Below are positions 37,059-46,329 of a stretch of 64,000 bases of DNA, piece after piece; within the stretch, counting starts at the first letter, position 1, and each line of letters starts with the position of its first letter. The stretch comes from Phnomibacter ginsenosidimutans. GTDB lineage: Bacteria; Bacteroidota; Bacteroidia; Chitinophagales; Chitinophagaceae. The stretch lies in the NCBI RefSeq assembly GCF_009740285.1, contig NZ_CP046566.1, forward strand, positions 186,001 through 250,000, given 5' to 3'. The notes beneath the pieces were generated by a model. That model was not told the origin of the DNA. It did no database searches and worked only from the letters and a program-made list of their open reading frames with translations. The position numbers and the translations under genes are program-made.

Positions 37059-38134
37059 ATGGCACAACATTTTTATACCCTTACTGTAAAAAGCGTATCA
37101 CCCGAAACGAACAATGCCGTTGTTGTAAGTTTTGATGTACCAGAAGCGTTGCGTAACGTATTTGCCTTTACGCAGGGTCAATACCTTACCATAAAAGCCA
37201 ACATCAACGGGCAGGAAGTTCGGCGCAACTACAGCCTGTGTAGCAGCCCGCTGGATGATGCCTGGCAAATTGGTATCAAAAAAGTAGAAGGCGGTGTGTT
37301 TTCTACCTGGGCCAATACCGAACTCAAACCGGGCATGCAGTTGGAAGTGATGCCACCCATCGGTAAGTTTTTTACGCCATTGCAACCAGCGCAACAAAAG
37401 CACTACCTCGCCATTGCTGCGGGTAGTGGTATCACGCCCATTCTCAGCATCATCAGCACTACACTGCGTACCGAGCCCAACAGCCGTTTTACATTGGTGT
37501 ATGGCAATCGCAACCGCAGCAGCATCATGTTTAAAGAAGCGCTGGAAGCACTCAAGGATAAATACATCGAACGCTTCCGGTTGATACATGTGCTGAGCCG
37601 CGAAAGAACCGATGCCGATATACATCATGGTCGTATTGATGCAGCCAAATGTGAAACGCTGGCCACGCAATTGATTGATGTAACGAAAGTAGATGCCTGC
37701 TTTTTGTGCGGCCCTCAGCAAATGACACTCGATGCCAAAGACACATTGATACGTGCCGGCTTGGCAACTGAAAAAATACATGTAGAGTTATTTAGTTCTG
37801 CAGCATCGCACAAGCCTATTCATAGAAATGATGCGGCGGCGCAGCACAAACAACCTATGAGCAAAGTGCAGCTGCGTATTGACGGCGTTCACTCATCTTT
37901 CGATTTGGAATACATGGGCAACAGCATACTGGATGCGGCCCTGCTGCAAGGCGCCGATCGCCCTATGCCTGCAAAGGCGGTGTATGCTGCACTTGTAAAG
38001 CCAAGTTGGTGAAAGGTGAAGTAGACATGGATGTGGTGTATGGCCTGGAGCCCGATGAAATTGCGGCAGGCTATATTCTTACCTGCCAAAGCCATCCACG
38101 CAGTGCCGAAGTAGAAGTGGATTTTGATGTGTAG
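37059..38134 (+). CDS. paaE: PaaE-like ferredoxin reductase (FAD/NAD + 2Fe-2S); one frameshift
   Basis: A 358-residue protein once one base is restored at 37959-37960. The FAD domain has RRNYSLCSSP and GVFSTWANTEL, and the NAD domain has IAAGSGITPILSII and FLCGPQQM. After the join, the plant-type ferredoxin domain carries the four cluster cysteines in YACKGGVCCTCKAKL and ILTCQSHP. This is the layout of the reductase subunit of phenylacetyl-CoA epoxidase. The oxygenase subunits paaABCD are not nearby in this window, so it may serve a distant oxygenase or another acceptor. Without the repair the last [2Fe-2S] domain would be lost. Confidence 0.82.
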
Positions 38135-38160
38135 TGTGTTCGCTACTTATTTTAAAACAT

Positions 38161-38225
38161 AAAAAAGCCACGAAGCAAACTGCAGCAATACACTTGCGTG
38201 ATGTTGTCGGTTTTGCTTCGTGGCT
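38161..38225 (-). terminator. Terminator between convergent paaE and recQ
   Basis: AGCCACGAAGCAAA (38166-38179) and TTTGCTTCGTGGCT (38212-38225) are perfect reverse complements (14 bp). On the minus strand the stem is followed by six T, so it serves recQ; it could also stop paaE transcripts. Confidence 0.8.
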
Positions 38226-38245
38226 GTTGCTTTGATGGTGCAGGC

Positions 38246-40573
38246 TTAGTTGCCGTACACACTCAAAAATTTGATGCGCATAATTTTCAGCTGTTCCCAA
38301 TCGAGGCTCAGGTCGCTCAGTTCTTTTTGCGCAATATCGAGTGACGATGTTTCGCAGCCTTTAAAGTATTCAATCACTTCTTCCTGCTCGTATTCGTCCA
38401 GCATTTCATCTATAGCGTAGTCGAGGTTGAGGCGGGTGCCGCTGGCAGCAATGGTTTCCATTTCTTCCAGCAGTTCGTGCAGGCCAAGACTTTTGTTTTT
38501 GGCAATGGTTTCCAGCGGTATTTTCTTATCAATGTTTTGAATGATATACACCTTATTGCTGCTCTTGTTTACTACGCTTTTCATCACAAAGTCTTCCGGC
38601 TTGGTAATGTCGTTTTCTTCTACGTAGTTGGCAATGAGTTCAATAAACGGCTTACCAAACTTGATGGCTTTACCCTTGCTTACACCCTGCATTTTTTCCA
38701 GCTCTTCCAGCGTTGTGGGGTACATGGTGGCCATGTCTTGCAGGCTGTTTTCGAGGAAGATGACAAACGGTGGCAGGCTACGTTTTTTCGCTTCCCGCTG
38801 ACGCAGTTCTTTCAGCATTTCAAACAGCTTGTCGTCGGCGGCAGCACCGGTGCCAGCACCATCGCCACCATCGTAGTCGCCATCATCTTCGTTGGCATCT
38901 TCAAACTGGTTGTTGAGCACAATGCGGAATTCGGTTGGCTTCTTCATAAATGCCTTTCCTTTATCCGTAAACTTCAGCAGGCCATATTCTTCAATGTCTT
39001 TGCGGAGCAAAGTGCTCAGCAACATTTGGCGAATGAGACTGTTCCAGAAATGAGCGTCTTTGTCTTTGCCAATGCCAAACTCCGGAATGTTGTTGTGGCG
39101 GAACATGGTCACCTGCGGTATGGGGTTGCCCAGCAATATGTTGATGACGTAATCAATATTGAAATGTTCATCCAACGCTTTCACCACTTTCATCACTTTA
39201 ATCACTTCGTCTTTGGTGTCGATGGATTCTTTCGGATGCAGGCAGTTGTCGCAAAGGCCGCAGTTTTCCTGCTTAGCTTCTTCGCCAAAATAGTGCAGCA
39301 AAATTTTGCGGCGGCACACGTTGCTCTCCGCAAATGCTACGGTTTCGTTGATGAGTTGAGCACCCACTTCCCGCTCACTCAGCGGCTTGTCCCGCATCAG
39401 GTGTTCCAGCTTGGCCACATCGCTGTGAGAGTAGTATAGAATACACTTGCCTTCCATGCCATCCCTACCGGCACGGCCCGTTTCCTGATAATAGTTTTCG
39501 ATGGATTTGGGAATGTTGAAGTGAATCACAAAACGGATATCCGGTTTGTCGATGCCCATGCCAAAAGCAATGGTAGCCACAATCACCTGCACATCTTCAT
39601 TCAAAAATTTATCCTGACGCTCGGCTCGTATTTTGGCATCGAGGCCAGCGTGGTAGGCTACTGCTTTGATGTTGTTGGCCTGCAATACTTCAGCCAGCTC
39701 TTCAGTGGTTTTGCGGTTGAGGGTGTAGATAATGCCACTCTTGCCTTTGTTCTGCGAAATGAACTTGACAATGTTCCGCACCGTTTGTTCCTTCTTCACT
39801 TTGGGTTGTACTTCGTAGTACAGGTTGGTGCGGTTGAAAGAAGAAATGTAAATGTTCGGATTGCGCAGGCCCAGATTTTTGACAATATCGCTTTGCACTT
39901 TTGGCGTAGCCGTGGCCGTAAGTGCAATCACCGGAATTTGTTCGTTAATCTCGTCCATCATATCCCGCAGGCGGCGATACTCAGGTCGGAAGTCGTGGCC
40001 CCATTCAGAAATACAGTGGGCTTCGTCTACCGCAAAAAAGGAAATATTAAGGTCACGGAAAAAATCGAGGTTGTCTTGCTTGGTCAGCGTTTCTGGCGCT
40101 ACGTACAAAATTTTGGTGCGGCCGCTGGTGAGGTCGTCTTTCACTTCCCGCTGCTGGGTTTTGTTCAGCGTACTATTGAGGAAGTGGGCAATATTGTCGT
40201 TGTCGCTGTAGCCACGCACCAGGTCTACCTGGTTTTTCATGAGGGCAATGAGCGGACTCACCACAATGGCCACGCCATCACAAATCATAGCGGGCAGTTG
40301 GTAGCAAAGGCTTTTGCCACCGCCGGTGGGCATAATGATGAAGGTGTCTTTGCCGCTGAGCAGGCTGTTGATGGCTTCGAGTTGCTTGCCTTTAAAGGCA
40401 TCGAAACCAAAATGGAAGTTGAGTTTTTCCAGCAGTTCAGCTTCGCTAAAAGTAGAAATTGGAGCAGTGGTATGTTGGGTAGCCGTTTTTTTGGCCGATG
40501 CTTTTTTGGTAACAGCAGTGCCCGTTGTTTTTTTAGGGGTTGCTGCTGATTTTTTCGCCACAGTTTTTGCCAT
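38246..40573 (-). CDS. recQ: ATP-dependent DNA helicase RecQ with basic N-terminal tail
   Basis: A 775-residue protein from the ATG at 40573. The first 38 residues are a Lys/Ala/Thr-rich tail. Helicase motifs follow: IIMPTGGGKSLCYQLPA (Walker A), FAVDEAHCISEWGHDFR (DEAH and the RecQ aromatic loop), ATATPKV, and QETGRAGRDGMEGKC (motif VI). The zinc-binding cysteines are CRRKILLHYFGE and CGLCDNCL. The winged helix and an HRDC domain (LPPFVIFLENSLQDMATMYP) close the core, and a C-terminal RQC-like extension ends the protein. It unwinds DNA in recombination and repair. The basic tail is unusual in comparison with the E. coli enzyme. Confidence 0.95.
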   Translation of the reverse strand: MAKTVAKKSAATPKKTTGTAVTKKASAKKTATQHTTAPISTFSEAELLEKLNFHFGFDAFKGKQLEAINSLLSGKDTFIIMPTGGGKSLCYQLPAMICDGVAIVVSPLIALMKNQVDLVRGYSDNDNIAHFLNSTLNKTQQREVKDDLTSGRTKILYVAPETLTKQDNLDFFRDLNISFFAVDEAHCISEWGHDFRPEYRRLRDMMDEINEQIPVIALTATATPKVQSDIVKNLGLRNPNIYISSFNRTNLYYEVQPKVKKEQTVRNIVKFISQNKGKSGIIYTLNRKTTEELAEVLQANNIKAVAYHAGLDAKIRAERQDKFLNEDVQVIVATIAFGMGIDKPDIRFVIHFNIPKSIENYYQETGRAGRDGMEGKCILYYSHSDVAKLEHLMRDKPLSEREVGAQLINETVAFAESNVCRRKILLHYFGEEAKQENCGLCDNCLHPKESIDTKDEVIKVMKVVKALDEHFNIDYVINILLGNPIPQVTMFRHNNIPEFGIGKDKDAHFWNSLIRQMLLSTLLRKDIEEYGLLKFTDKGKAFMKKPTEFRIVLNNQFEDANEDDGDYDGGDGAGTGAAADDKLFEMLKELRQREAKKRSLPPFVIFLENSLQDMATMYPTTLEELEKMQGVSKGKAIKFGKPFIELIANYVEENDITKPEDFVMKSVVNKSSNKVYIIQNIDKKIPLETIAKNKSLGLHELLEEMETIAASGTRLNLDYAIDEMLDEYEQEEVIEYFKGCETSSLDIAQKELSDLSLDWEQLKIMRIKFLSVYGN

Positions 40574-40874
40574 GATATGCCATTTTGCTTCCTGGCACAA
40601 TTGCCCGGAACTTCTTTAAGATACTTCAATTCAGCCAGTGGGACGTGTTTTTCGTCTGAAAAAATCTGAGAGTGTGCAGAAATGAAAACTGGTGCCGATT
40701 GGCATGACACGCCTGTACTGAAAAAAGGATGGCGAAGTTAGTTTTTAATGCAACGCACCGGGGGGCCATTTCCCCCAGAAAATGTTAAAGAAACCCAGCT
40801 GTGACACAAATTTTACAGAGCTGCCAGCAGCCTAAAAATGCCTGCCGGAGTGCAGGCTGCTACGGGCAAAAGGC

Positions 40875-40882
40875 TACCTTTG
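40875..40882 (+). promoter_or_regulatory. TAnnTTTG promoter box of kdsD
   Basis: TACCTTTG ends six bases before the kdsD ATG, and the 12-mer TACCTTTGCGCC is identical to that before the DMT transporter at 30547. A leaderless mRNA is likely. No clear TTG box lies 17-23 bases upstream. A stretch of short inverted repeats (about 40822-40860) lies just before it. Confidence 0.45.
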
Positions 40883-40888
40883 CGCCGC

Positions 40889-41854
40889 ATGGCACAACCC
40901 AATATTCTTACCCTTGCGCAGCAAAGCATTCAGATAGAAGCAGATAGCGTGGCTGCCCTACAGGGTTTTATCGATCAGCAGTTTGAACAAGTGGTGCAAA
41001 CCATACACCAATGCAGCGGCCGCTTGGTGGTAAGCGGCATTGGCAAAAGCGCCATCATTGCCCAAAAAATTGTAGCCACCCTCAACAGCACGGGTACACC
41101 CAGCTTGTACATGCATGCTGCCGATGCCATCCATGGCGATTTGGGCATGATTACGCAACACGATGTGGTGATGCTCATCAGCAAAAGCGGCAACAGCCCC
41201 GAGATTAAAGTGCTGGTACCCCTCATCAAAAACTTTGGCAATACCCTCATCGGCATGGTGGGCAATACCGGTAGTTTTTTGGCCACCCAATCTGATTTGG
41301 TGCTCAATACGACAGTAGAAAAAGAAGCCTGCCCTAACAATCTGGCACCCACCAGCAGTACTACCGCTCAAATGGTAATGGGCGATGCACTGGCGGTTTG
41401 CCTCATGCACCTCAATCATTTTACCGGCGACGATTTTGCCCGTTTCCACCCCGGTGGTGCTTTGGGTAAAAAGTTGTTTCTGCGGGTGTCTGACCTCATT
41501 GCCAACAACCCCGTGCCCATGGTACGGCCCGAAACACCGCTCCCCGAAACGGTGATAGAAATGACGGCCAAACGATTGGGGGCAACAGCTGTGATAAACG
41601 AAGACGGCAGTTTGTTCGGAGTGATAACCGATGGCGATTTGCGCCGCATGCTCGAACGCCGACAGCCCATTGCCGGTGTTACAGCTGCTGACATTTGCAC
41701 CCGTCATCCCAAAACCATCGACCCCGATGCCATGGCCATGCATGCCCTTGATGTGCTGCGTCAATACGACATTACACACCTGGTGGTACTTGCCAACAAC
41801 CAATATGTGGGAATCCTACATTTGCACGACCTCGTAAAAGAAGGCTTGCTATAA
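40889..41854 (+). CDS. kdsD: Arabinose-5-phosphate isomerase (KpsF/GutQ family)
   Basis: A 321-residue enzyme. The SIS domain (residues about 35-170) shows LVVSGIGKSAIIAQKIVATLNSTGTPS and the SKSGNSPEI loop, then PNNLAPTSSTTAQMVMGDALA and DFARFHPGGALGKKL, the last being a family hallmark. Two CBS domains follow (VSDLIANNPVPMV and ADICTRHPKTIDPDAM). It converts ribulose-5-phosphate to arabinose-5-phosphate, the first step of KDO synthesis for lipopolysaccharide. The start at 40889 is chosen because an earlier in-frame ATG (40838) is upstream of the promoter box. manC follows 31 bases later, giving an envelope-sugar pair. Confidence 0.93.
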   Translation: MAQPNILTLAQQSIQIEADSVAALQGFIDQQFEQVVQTIHQCSGRLVVSGIGKSAIIAQKIVATLNSTGTPSLYMHAADAIHGDLGMITQHDVVMLISKSGNSPEIKVLVPLIKNFGNTLIGMVGNTGSFLATQSDLVLNTTVEKEACPNNLAPTSSTTAQMVMGDALAVCLMHLNHFTGDDFARFHPGGALGKKLFLRVSDLIANNPVPMVRPETPLPETVIEMTAKRLGATAVINEDGSLFGVITDGDLRRMLERRQPIAGVTAADICTRHPKTIDPDAMAMHALDVLRQYDITHLVVLANNQYVGILHLHDLVKEGLL

Positions 41855-41885
41855 AAAAATACACGCAACAAACCAACCCATACAC

Positions 41886-42968
41886 ATGAATAATCATCAA
41901 TATGTGGCCATCATGGCGGGCGGCATTGGAAGTCGCTTTTGGCCCATGAGCCGCAACCGGTTGCCCAAGCAGTTTCTCGACGTGCTCGGTACCGGTCAAA
42001 CGCTGCTGCAATCTACCTACAACCGCTTTGCAGCGTTTGTACCTGCAGAAAATATTTTCATCATCACGTTTGAAGAATATGCGCCACTGGTGGCACAGCA
42101 ATTGCCCCACCTGCCGGCTGCCAATATTTTGAAAGAACCCAGCCGCAAAAGCACAGCGCCCTGTGTAGCCTACATGGCTTTCAAACTCATGCAGCGCAAT
42201 CCCGAAGCATCTTTCATTGTATCGCCCAGCGATCATTTGGTGATGGATCGAGACGGGCTTTGCCGACCTGGCAAAGCAGGCTTTGCAGTTTGCTGAAGAA
42301 AGAAATGCACTGGTGACTTTGGGCATTAATCCTACCTATCCCAACACAGGTTACGGCTACATTCAATACGATCAGGAGCCGGTGGAGAACAACGTGTTTA
42401 AGGTGAAAACCTTTACCGAAAAACCCAACCTGGAGTTGGCAAAAACCTTTTTGGCCAGCGGCGACTTTTTATGGAACGCAGGCATATTTGTGTGGAAGGC
42501 TGCCGATGTGTTGCATGCATTTGAACAACACCTGCCAGAGATGTACGAAGTGTTTGCTGCGGAGGCCAATTTGTTTGATACCGAACAAGAACACGAAGCA
42601 CTGGTACGCATCTATCCGCAGTGTACCAATATTTCTATCGACTACGGTATTATGGAAAAGGCGCAAAACGTGCACATCATACCGGCCAGCATTGGCTGGA
42701 GCGATTTGGGTACCTGGAACAGCGCCTACGAAAACATGGACAAAGATTATTTGGGCAATGCCGTAACGGGTAAAAACGTAATGGTGATAGATGCGACCCG
42801 CAACATGGTGCATGTACCCGATAGCAAAATGGTAGTGCTGCAGGGCCTCGATGATTTTGTTATTGTAGACACCAACGATGTACTGCTCATTTGCAAAAAG
42901 ACCGGGAGCAGGAAATAAAAGATTACATGGCAGAAGTAAAGCGCAACAAAGGCGATAAGTATTTGTAA
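41886..42968 (+). CDS. manC: Mannose-1-phosphate guanylyltransferase; two frameshifts
   Basis: One extra C at 42249 and one missing G at 42900-42901 split this gene; repaired, it is 360 residues, the usual length. The nucleotidyltransferase signature is IMAGGIGSRFWPMSRNRLPKQFLD, the substrate region FIVSPSDHLVMDE, the second domain has TGYGYIQY and FTEKPNLELAKTFLASGDFLWNAGIF, then SIDYGIMEK and WSDLGTWNS. The repaired C-terminus reads DREQEIKDYMAEVKRNKGDKYL. It makes GDP-mannose, a donor for surface polysaccharides. The two indels are compensating in phase but lie 650 bases apart, which would not restore a working protein. Confidence 0.92.
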
Positions 42969-42990
42969 AGCGTTGCTGCTATCATTTTTC

Positions 42991-43020
42991 AAAAAACCAT
43001 TCCACACGGAATGGTTTTTT
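42991..43020. terminator. Bidirectional terminator between manC and the DUF1501 gene
   Basis: AACCATTCC (42995-43003) pairs with GGAATGGTT (43008-43016) around ACAC, with A run on the left and T run on the right, so it works for both convergent genes. Its right edge overlaps the stop codon of the DUF1501 gene. Confidence 0.85.
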
Positions 43021-44545
43021 ATTGCCCGGTAATGTTGAGTTGCACACCGGGTTTTACATCGAGTGTGCCATGTACTTCCATTTTGTGAACGCTTACCGAT
43101 TGCGGAATGTGCAGCGTATGTCCGGCATTTACAATCACAGTTTCGCCGGCCAGTGGCATGCGGCCGGCACTCCAGGTACTGCGGTCGGCCCAGTTGCCAT
43201 TGGTTATTGTTTCAATGGTCGGTTTGAGTATGCTGGTGGTGGCAAAAGGCTGATACAAAATTTGCGCTGTATCGCCGGGGTCGTTGCCCAGCCAGTCATT
43301 CAGCACGTCGGCGTACACTCTTCTGAAATCAATTTGCATGGCCAAATCACGTTGTGTTTCCCACGGTTGCGGGTTTACCGGTAGCAAATCGCTGACAAGG
43401 TTAGACGGTGTGCCGATTTGTTTTTTCTGCAAGCCTTGGCCTATGAGAAACATGGGTGCTGCCTGCCCATGATCGGTGCCGAGTGAACTGTTGGAATTGG
43501 CCCTGCGGCCAAACTCAGAAAAGGTCATGCTCAGTACTCTTTGTTGGGTGCCCTGCAGTTGCAAATCGGTGTAAAAAGCTTTTACAGCATCGCCCAATTG
43601 CTTGAGCAGATTGGCATGGGTGCCGGTGGTTACATCGCTGCTTTCGGCCTGGCCCGAATGCGTATCAAAACCATCCATCGACACGAAATAAATTTTGCTT
43701 TTTAAACCGCCGTGTATCAATCGGGATACAATTTTCAATTGATCGGCCAGCCGGTTTTGTGTGGGGTAAGTGGCCAGATTTGCACCGGCATCTGCCGCTT
43801 GTTTTATTTCGGCTGAATAGCCCACTGCCAGCACCTGCTGCCGCCGTACAAAGGCCACCAAATCGCCAGCATCGCAGCAGGGCAAATCTTCGCCGGCTAC
43901 ATTGCAGCTTTCGCCAATCAGTTGGTAAAAAGCATTGGCATCATTGATGGTAACACCTGTTGATTGGGTTGTACCCTGCAACGTAGGTGTAGCGGTGTAT
44001 CCAATTTGCAAAGCCAACGGATCTTCCATGCTGGCGCTGGGGTATCCTGCTGGATAACCTGTAAAACGCTGCTCCAGGTAGCGGCCCGCCCAACCCGTAC
44101 TGGCGTATTGATTGGCACTTACGCCTGTCATCCAAATATCGCTGCTACGGGCATGGCTTTGGTTCGAATCGGGATAGCCAGCGGCATGCACAATACTTAC
44201 CAATCCATCATTGTACAAATCCCGCATGCCTGATAGTGCCGGGTGCAGGGCAATGTCTGTTTCGCCTTCCAGCACCAGCAGTTTATTGGTAGGAATAGCA
44301 ATATTGCTGCGCAAATTGTAGTACTGTGAATATTGTGCTACAGGTATTACGGTGTTCAATCCATCATTGCCACCTACCATGTTGATGATGACCAGCACAT
44401 GGTCTTCATGAGCAGCCGGTACATTGCCCAACGCCTGCACCAAATGGCTGGCTTCGCTGTGGGCCGTCATGCCAAAACCATTGAGCTGAAGCGGAAGTGC
44501 CACAGAAGCCAAAGCCGTATTGCGAACAAAGATTCTTCTTTTCAT
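43019..44545 (-). CDS. DUF1501 family secreted protein with extra C-terminal G8-like tail
   Basis: A 508-residue protein beginning MKRRIFVRNTALASVALPLQ, an export signal with an RR pair. The DUF1501 core shows HVLVIINMVGGNDGLNTVIP, SHARSSDIWMTG, VSMDGFDTH and LSMTFSEFGRRANSNSSLGTDHG, all alkaline-phosphatase-superfamily-like family blocks. The last 60 residues (GNWADRSTWSAGRMPLAGETVIV) resemble a G8/beta-helix-type tail, uncommon for DUF1501. The biochemical role of DUF1501 is unknown. It follows the DUF1800 gene by 22 bases; the two families almost always travel together. Confidence 0.85.
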   Translation of the reverse strand: MKRRIFVRNTALASVALPLQLNGFGMTAHSEASHLVQALGNVPAAHEDHVLVIINMVGGNDGLNTVIPVAQYSQYYNLRSNIAIPTNKLLVLEGETDIALHPALSGMRDLYNDGLVSIVHAAGYPDSNQSHARSSDIWMTGVSANQYASTGWAGRYLEQRFTGYPAGYPSASMEDPLALQIGYTATPTLQGTTQSTGVTINDANAFYQLIGESCNVAGEDLPCCDAGDLVAFVRRQQVLAVGYSAEIKQAADAGANLATYPTQNRLADQLKIVSRLIHGGLKSKIYFVSMDGFDTHSGQAESSDVTTGTHANLLKQLGDAVKAFYTDLQLQGTQQRVLSMTFSEFGRRANSNSSLGTDHGQAAPMFLIGQGLQKKQIGTPSNLVSDLLPVNPQPWETQRDLAMQIDFRRVYADVLNDWLGNDPGDTAQILYQPFATTSILKPTIETITNGNWADRSTWSAGRMPLAGETVIVNAGHTLHIPQSVSVHKMEVHGTLDVKPGVQLNITGQ

Positions 44546-44567
44546 AAATGCAAATGCGTGGTGCGGG

Positions 44568-46199
44568 TTAGCTAATTTGAAATTCGGCCATGCGGAGCAT
44601 GTAGCGCATCAGTAGCGATAGGCGCCAGCGTACGGAATTGTAATTGTCGAGGTTGGCAGGTGTTTGCCGGTAGCGGTTCCATTCAAATATCCAGGAGCTA
44701 CGCGGAATGCCCTGCATCATGATGGTATCGATGAGAAAGTTTTGCTGCGCCGTACTCAACGGAAACACAAACATGTGCTCAGAAAAACTGGCCAGTATTT
44801 GCTCGGTGGTAATGGCAGCCGATGCGGCTACATTACCAAAGTTGGGCTGCAACGAAGTAGCCCATCCTACTAAATCCAAACCCAATTTGTATGATGGCGT
44901 CACCTGCAGCCATGGCCAAATCAAGGTGTCGGCAAACTGATAGCGAAGAGCCAACGTAGCCGAACTTAACCAACCTTTCGACCTTGAAGCGAGATAATAT
45001 GGTTCATAGCCAAATACAGATGACTGAGCGGTAATGGGCATTTGCATGCTGAGCGTATTCCACCACACATTGCCGAGGTACTTTTCTGCCGGACCGGGCT
45101 CGGTGGCCGCATTGGGCGGCGGCAGGTTGAACAATCGATACGCACCAATAATCAACTCAATGGGCGATTTTAATATCGCACCGCGATTGCTGATGTCGAA
45201 AAAAATATCGCTGGTGAGCAACTTGCGCAGCACCGGTTCTATCTGGAAATTGTTGCCCGGGCTTTTGAAAAAATTTGCCAATGGAATAATCACATTGTTT
45301 TCAATTTCTTCCGTCACGTTGGGGTTTACATACCAGCGGTACAATTTGCGGCAAATAAACTTGGGTGTTTCCGGATGATTGAGCAACATGCTGACGAGTG
45401 CATCTACTTCTACATTGCCAGCATTGGTGGTATTGTTGCCGGTAATAACTGCATTGTTGTATTTGGCAGAGAAAGTTTTATTGCCTGTATCGTGGCGGTT
45501 GAGCTGAAAGGCACTGTAGATAGAAGTGGTGCCATTCCACCAGTAATTGTAATGCCGCCAACCGGTAAGCACACGGGCTGCTTCTTTTACATCTTGCTCT
45601 GTGTAGTTGGCATTGCCATAAAAATCTTTTTCACCTACGGTAAATAATTCTTGCAGCTCACGGGCATAGTTTTCGTTGGGGGCGCCGTTTACATTCTGAT
45701 TGCCATTGAGGTATTCGAGCATGGCAGGGTCGATGGTCACTTGCTTCACAAAGCTGCGGAAGTTACCCAGCGCATTGTCCCGAATTAAATTGAGATAACG
45801 CCACACAAACCGGTACTCCGTTACAACCTCTGAACTCACTACAAAATGGTTTTGCCAAAACAGGGCCAGCTTCTCCAACAGGCTGGGCGGCCGGCTTTGA
45901 TTGGCCATTAAACCAAGCCACCAAAACCGTACCGATTGCACTTTACCAAAATTAGAATCAGTATCAAACGGGGCGCCGCTGTTGAGGGCAGTGCCAAAGC
46001 CGGCATTGCCGGTATCGAGGTGAATGACCGGTTCGGGGTAGTACTGCACATTGGCCAGCAAGCTGTCGTATGCTTCGGTAGCGGTGAGGCCTGTAAAAGC
46101 CGAAATTTCTGGCTTGCGTGGACCCGCCGTGGCCCTGCGCAACAAATGTGCAGCAGTAGCTGCCGTGAGTGGCGTAGTATAAGTATCGAGATAAGGCAT
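44568..46199 (-). CDS. DUF1800 family protein
   Basis: A 543-residue protein. Family hallmarks are AAHLLRRATAGP near the N-terminus, LLEKLALFWQNHFVVS, the block NQNVNGAPNENYARELQELFTVG and KEAARVLTGWRHY. No clear signal peptide is seen at the given start. DUF1800 proteins pair with DUF1501 across many bacteria; their joint function is undetermined. The gene is preceded by 130 bases after the S74 gene and followed closely by DUF1501. Confidence 0.87.
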   Translation of the reverse strand: MPYLDTYTTPLTAATAAHLLRRATAGPRKPEISAFTGLTATEAYDSLLANVQYYPEPVIHLDTGNAGFGTALNSGAPFDTDSNFGKVQSVRFWWLGLMANQSRPPSLLEKLALFWQNHFVVSSEVVTEYRFVWRYLNLIRDNALGNFRSFVKQVTIDPAMLEYLNGNQNVNGAPNENYARELQELFTVGEKDFYGNANYTEQDVKEAARVLTGWRHYNYWWNGTTSIYSAFQLNRHDTGNKTFSAKYNNAVITGNNTTNAGNVEVDALVSMLLNHPETPKFICRKLYRWYVNPNVTEEIENNVIIPLANFFKSPGNNFQIEPVLRKLLTSDIFFDISNRGAILKSPIELIIGAYRLFNLPPPNAATEPGPAEKYLGNVWWNTLSMQMPITAQSSVFGYEPYYLASRSKGWLSSATLALRYQFADTLIWPWLQVTPSYKLGLDLVGWATSLQPNFGNVAASAAITTEQILASFSEHMFVFPLSTAQQNFLIDTIMMQGIPRSSWIFEWNRYRQTPANLDNYNSVRWRLSLLMRYMLRMAEFQIS

Positions 46200-46329
46200 A
46201 AGCAGCTACAAGGTACAGCTGATTGCTGCAATTGCTATGCCACTTGTGTATGTGCTTTTGCTTTTTGATAAAAGGCAAACCGACCATTTCGATAGGATTA
46301 TGGCCGGTTGAGATATCGAAGGGTAAGTA

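Noticed and set aside
38477-40549. Long plus-strand open frames opposite recQ (320 and 342 codons)
   Set aside because: Shadows of recQ; repetitive Phe/Val/His-rich translation without any domain.
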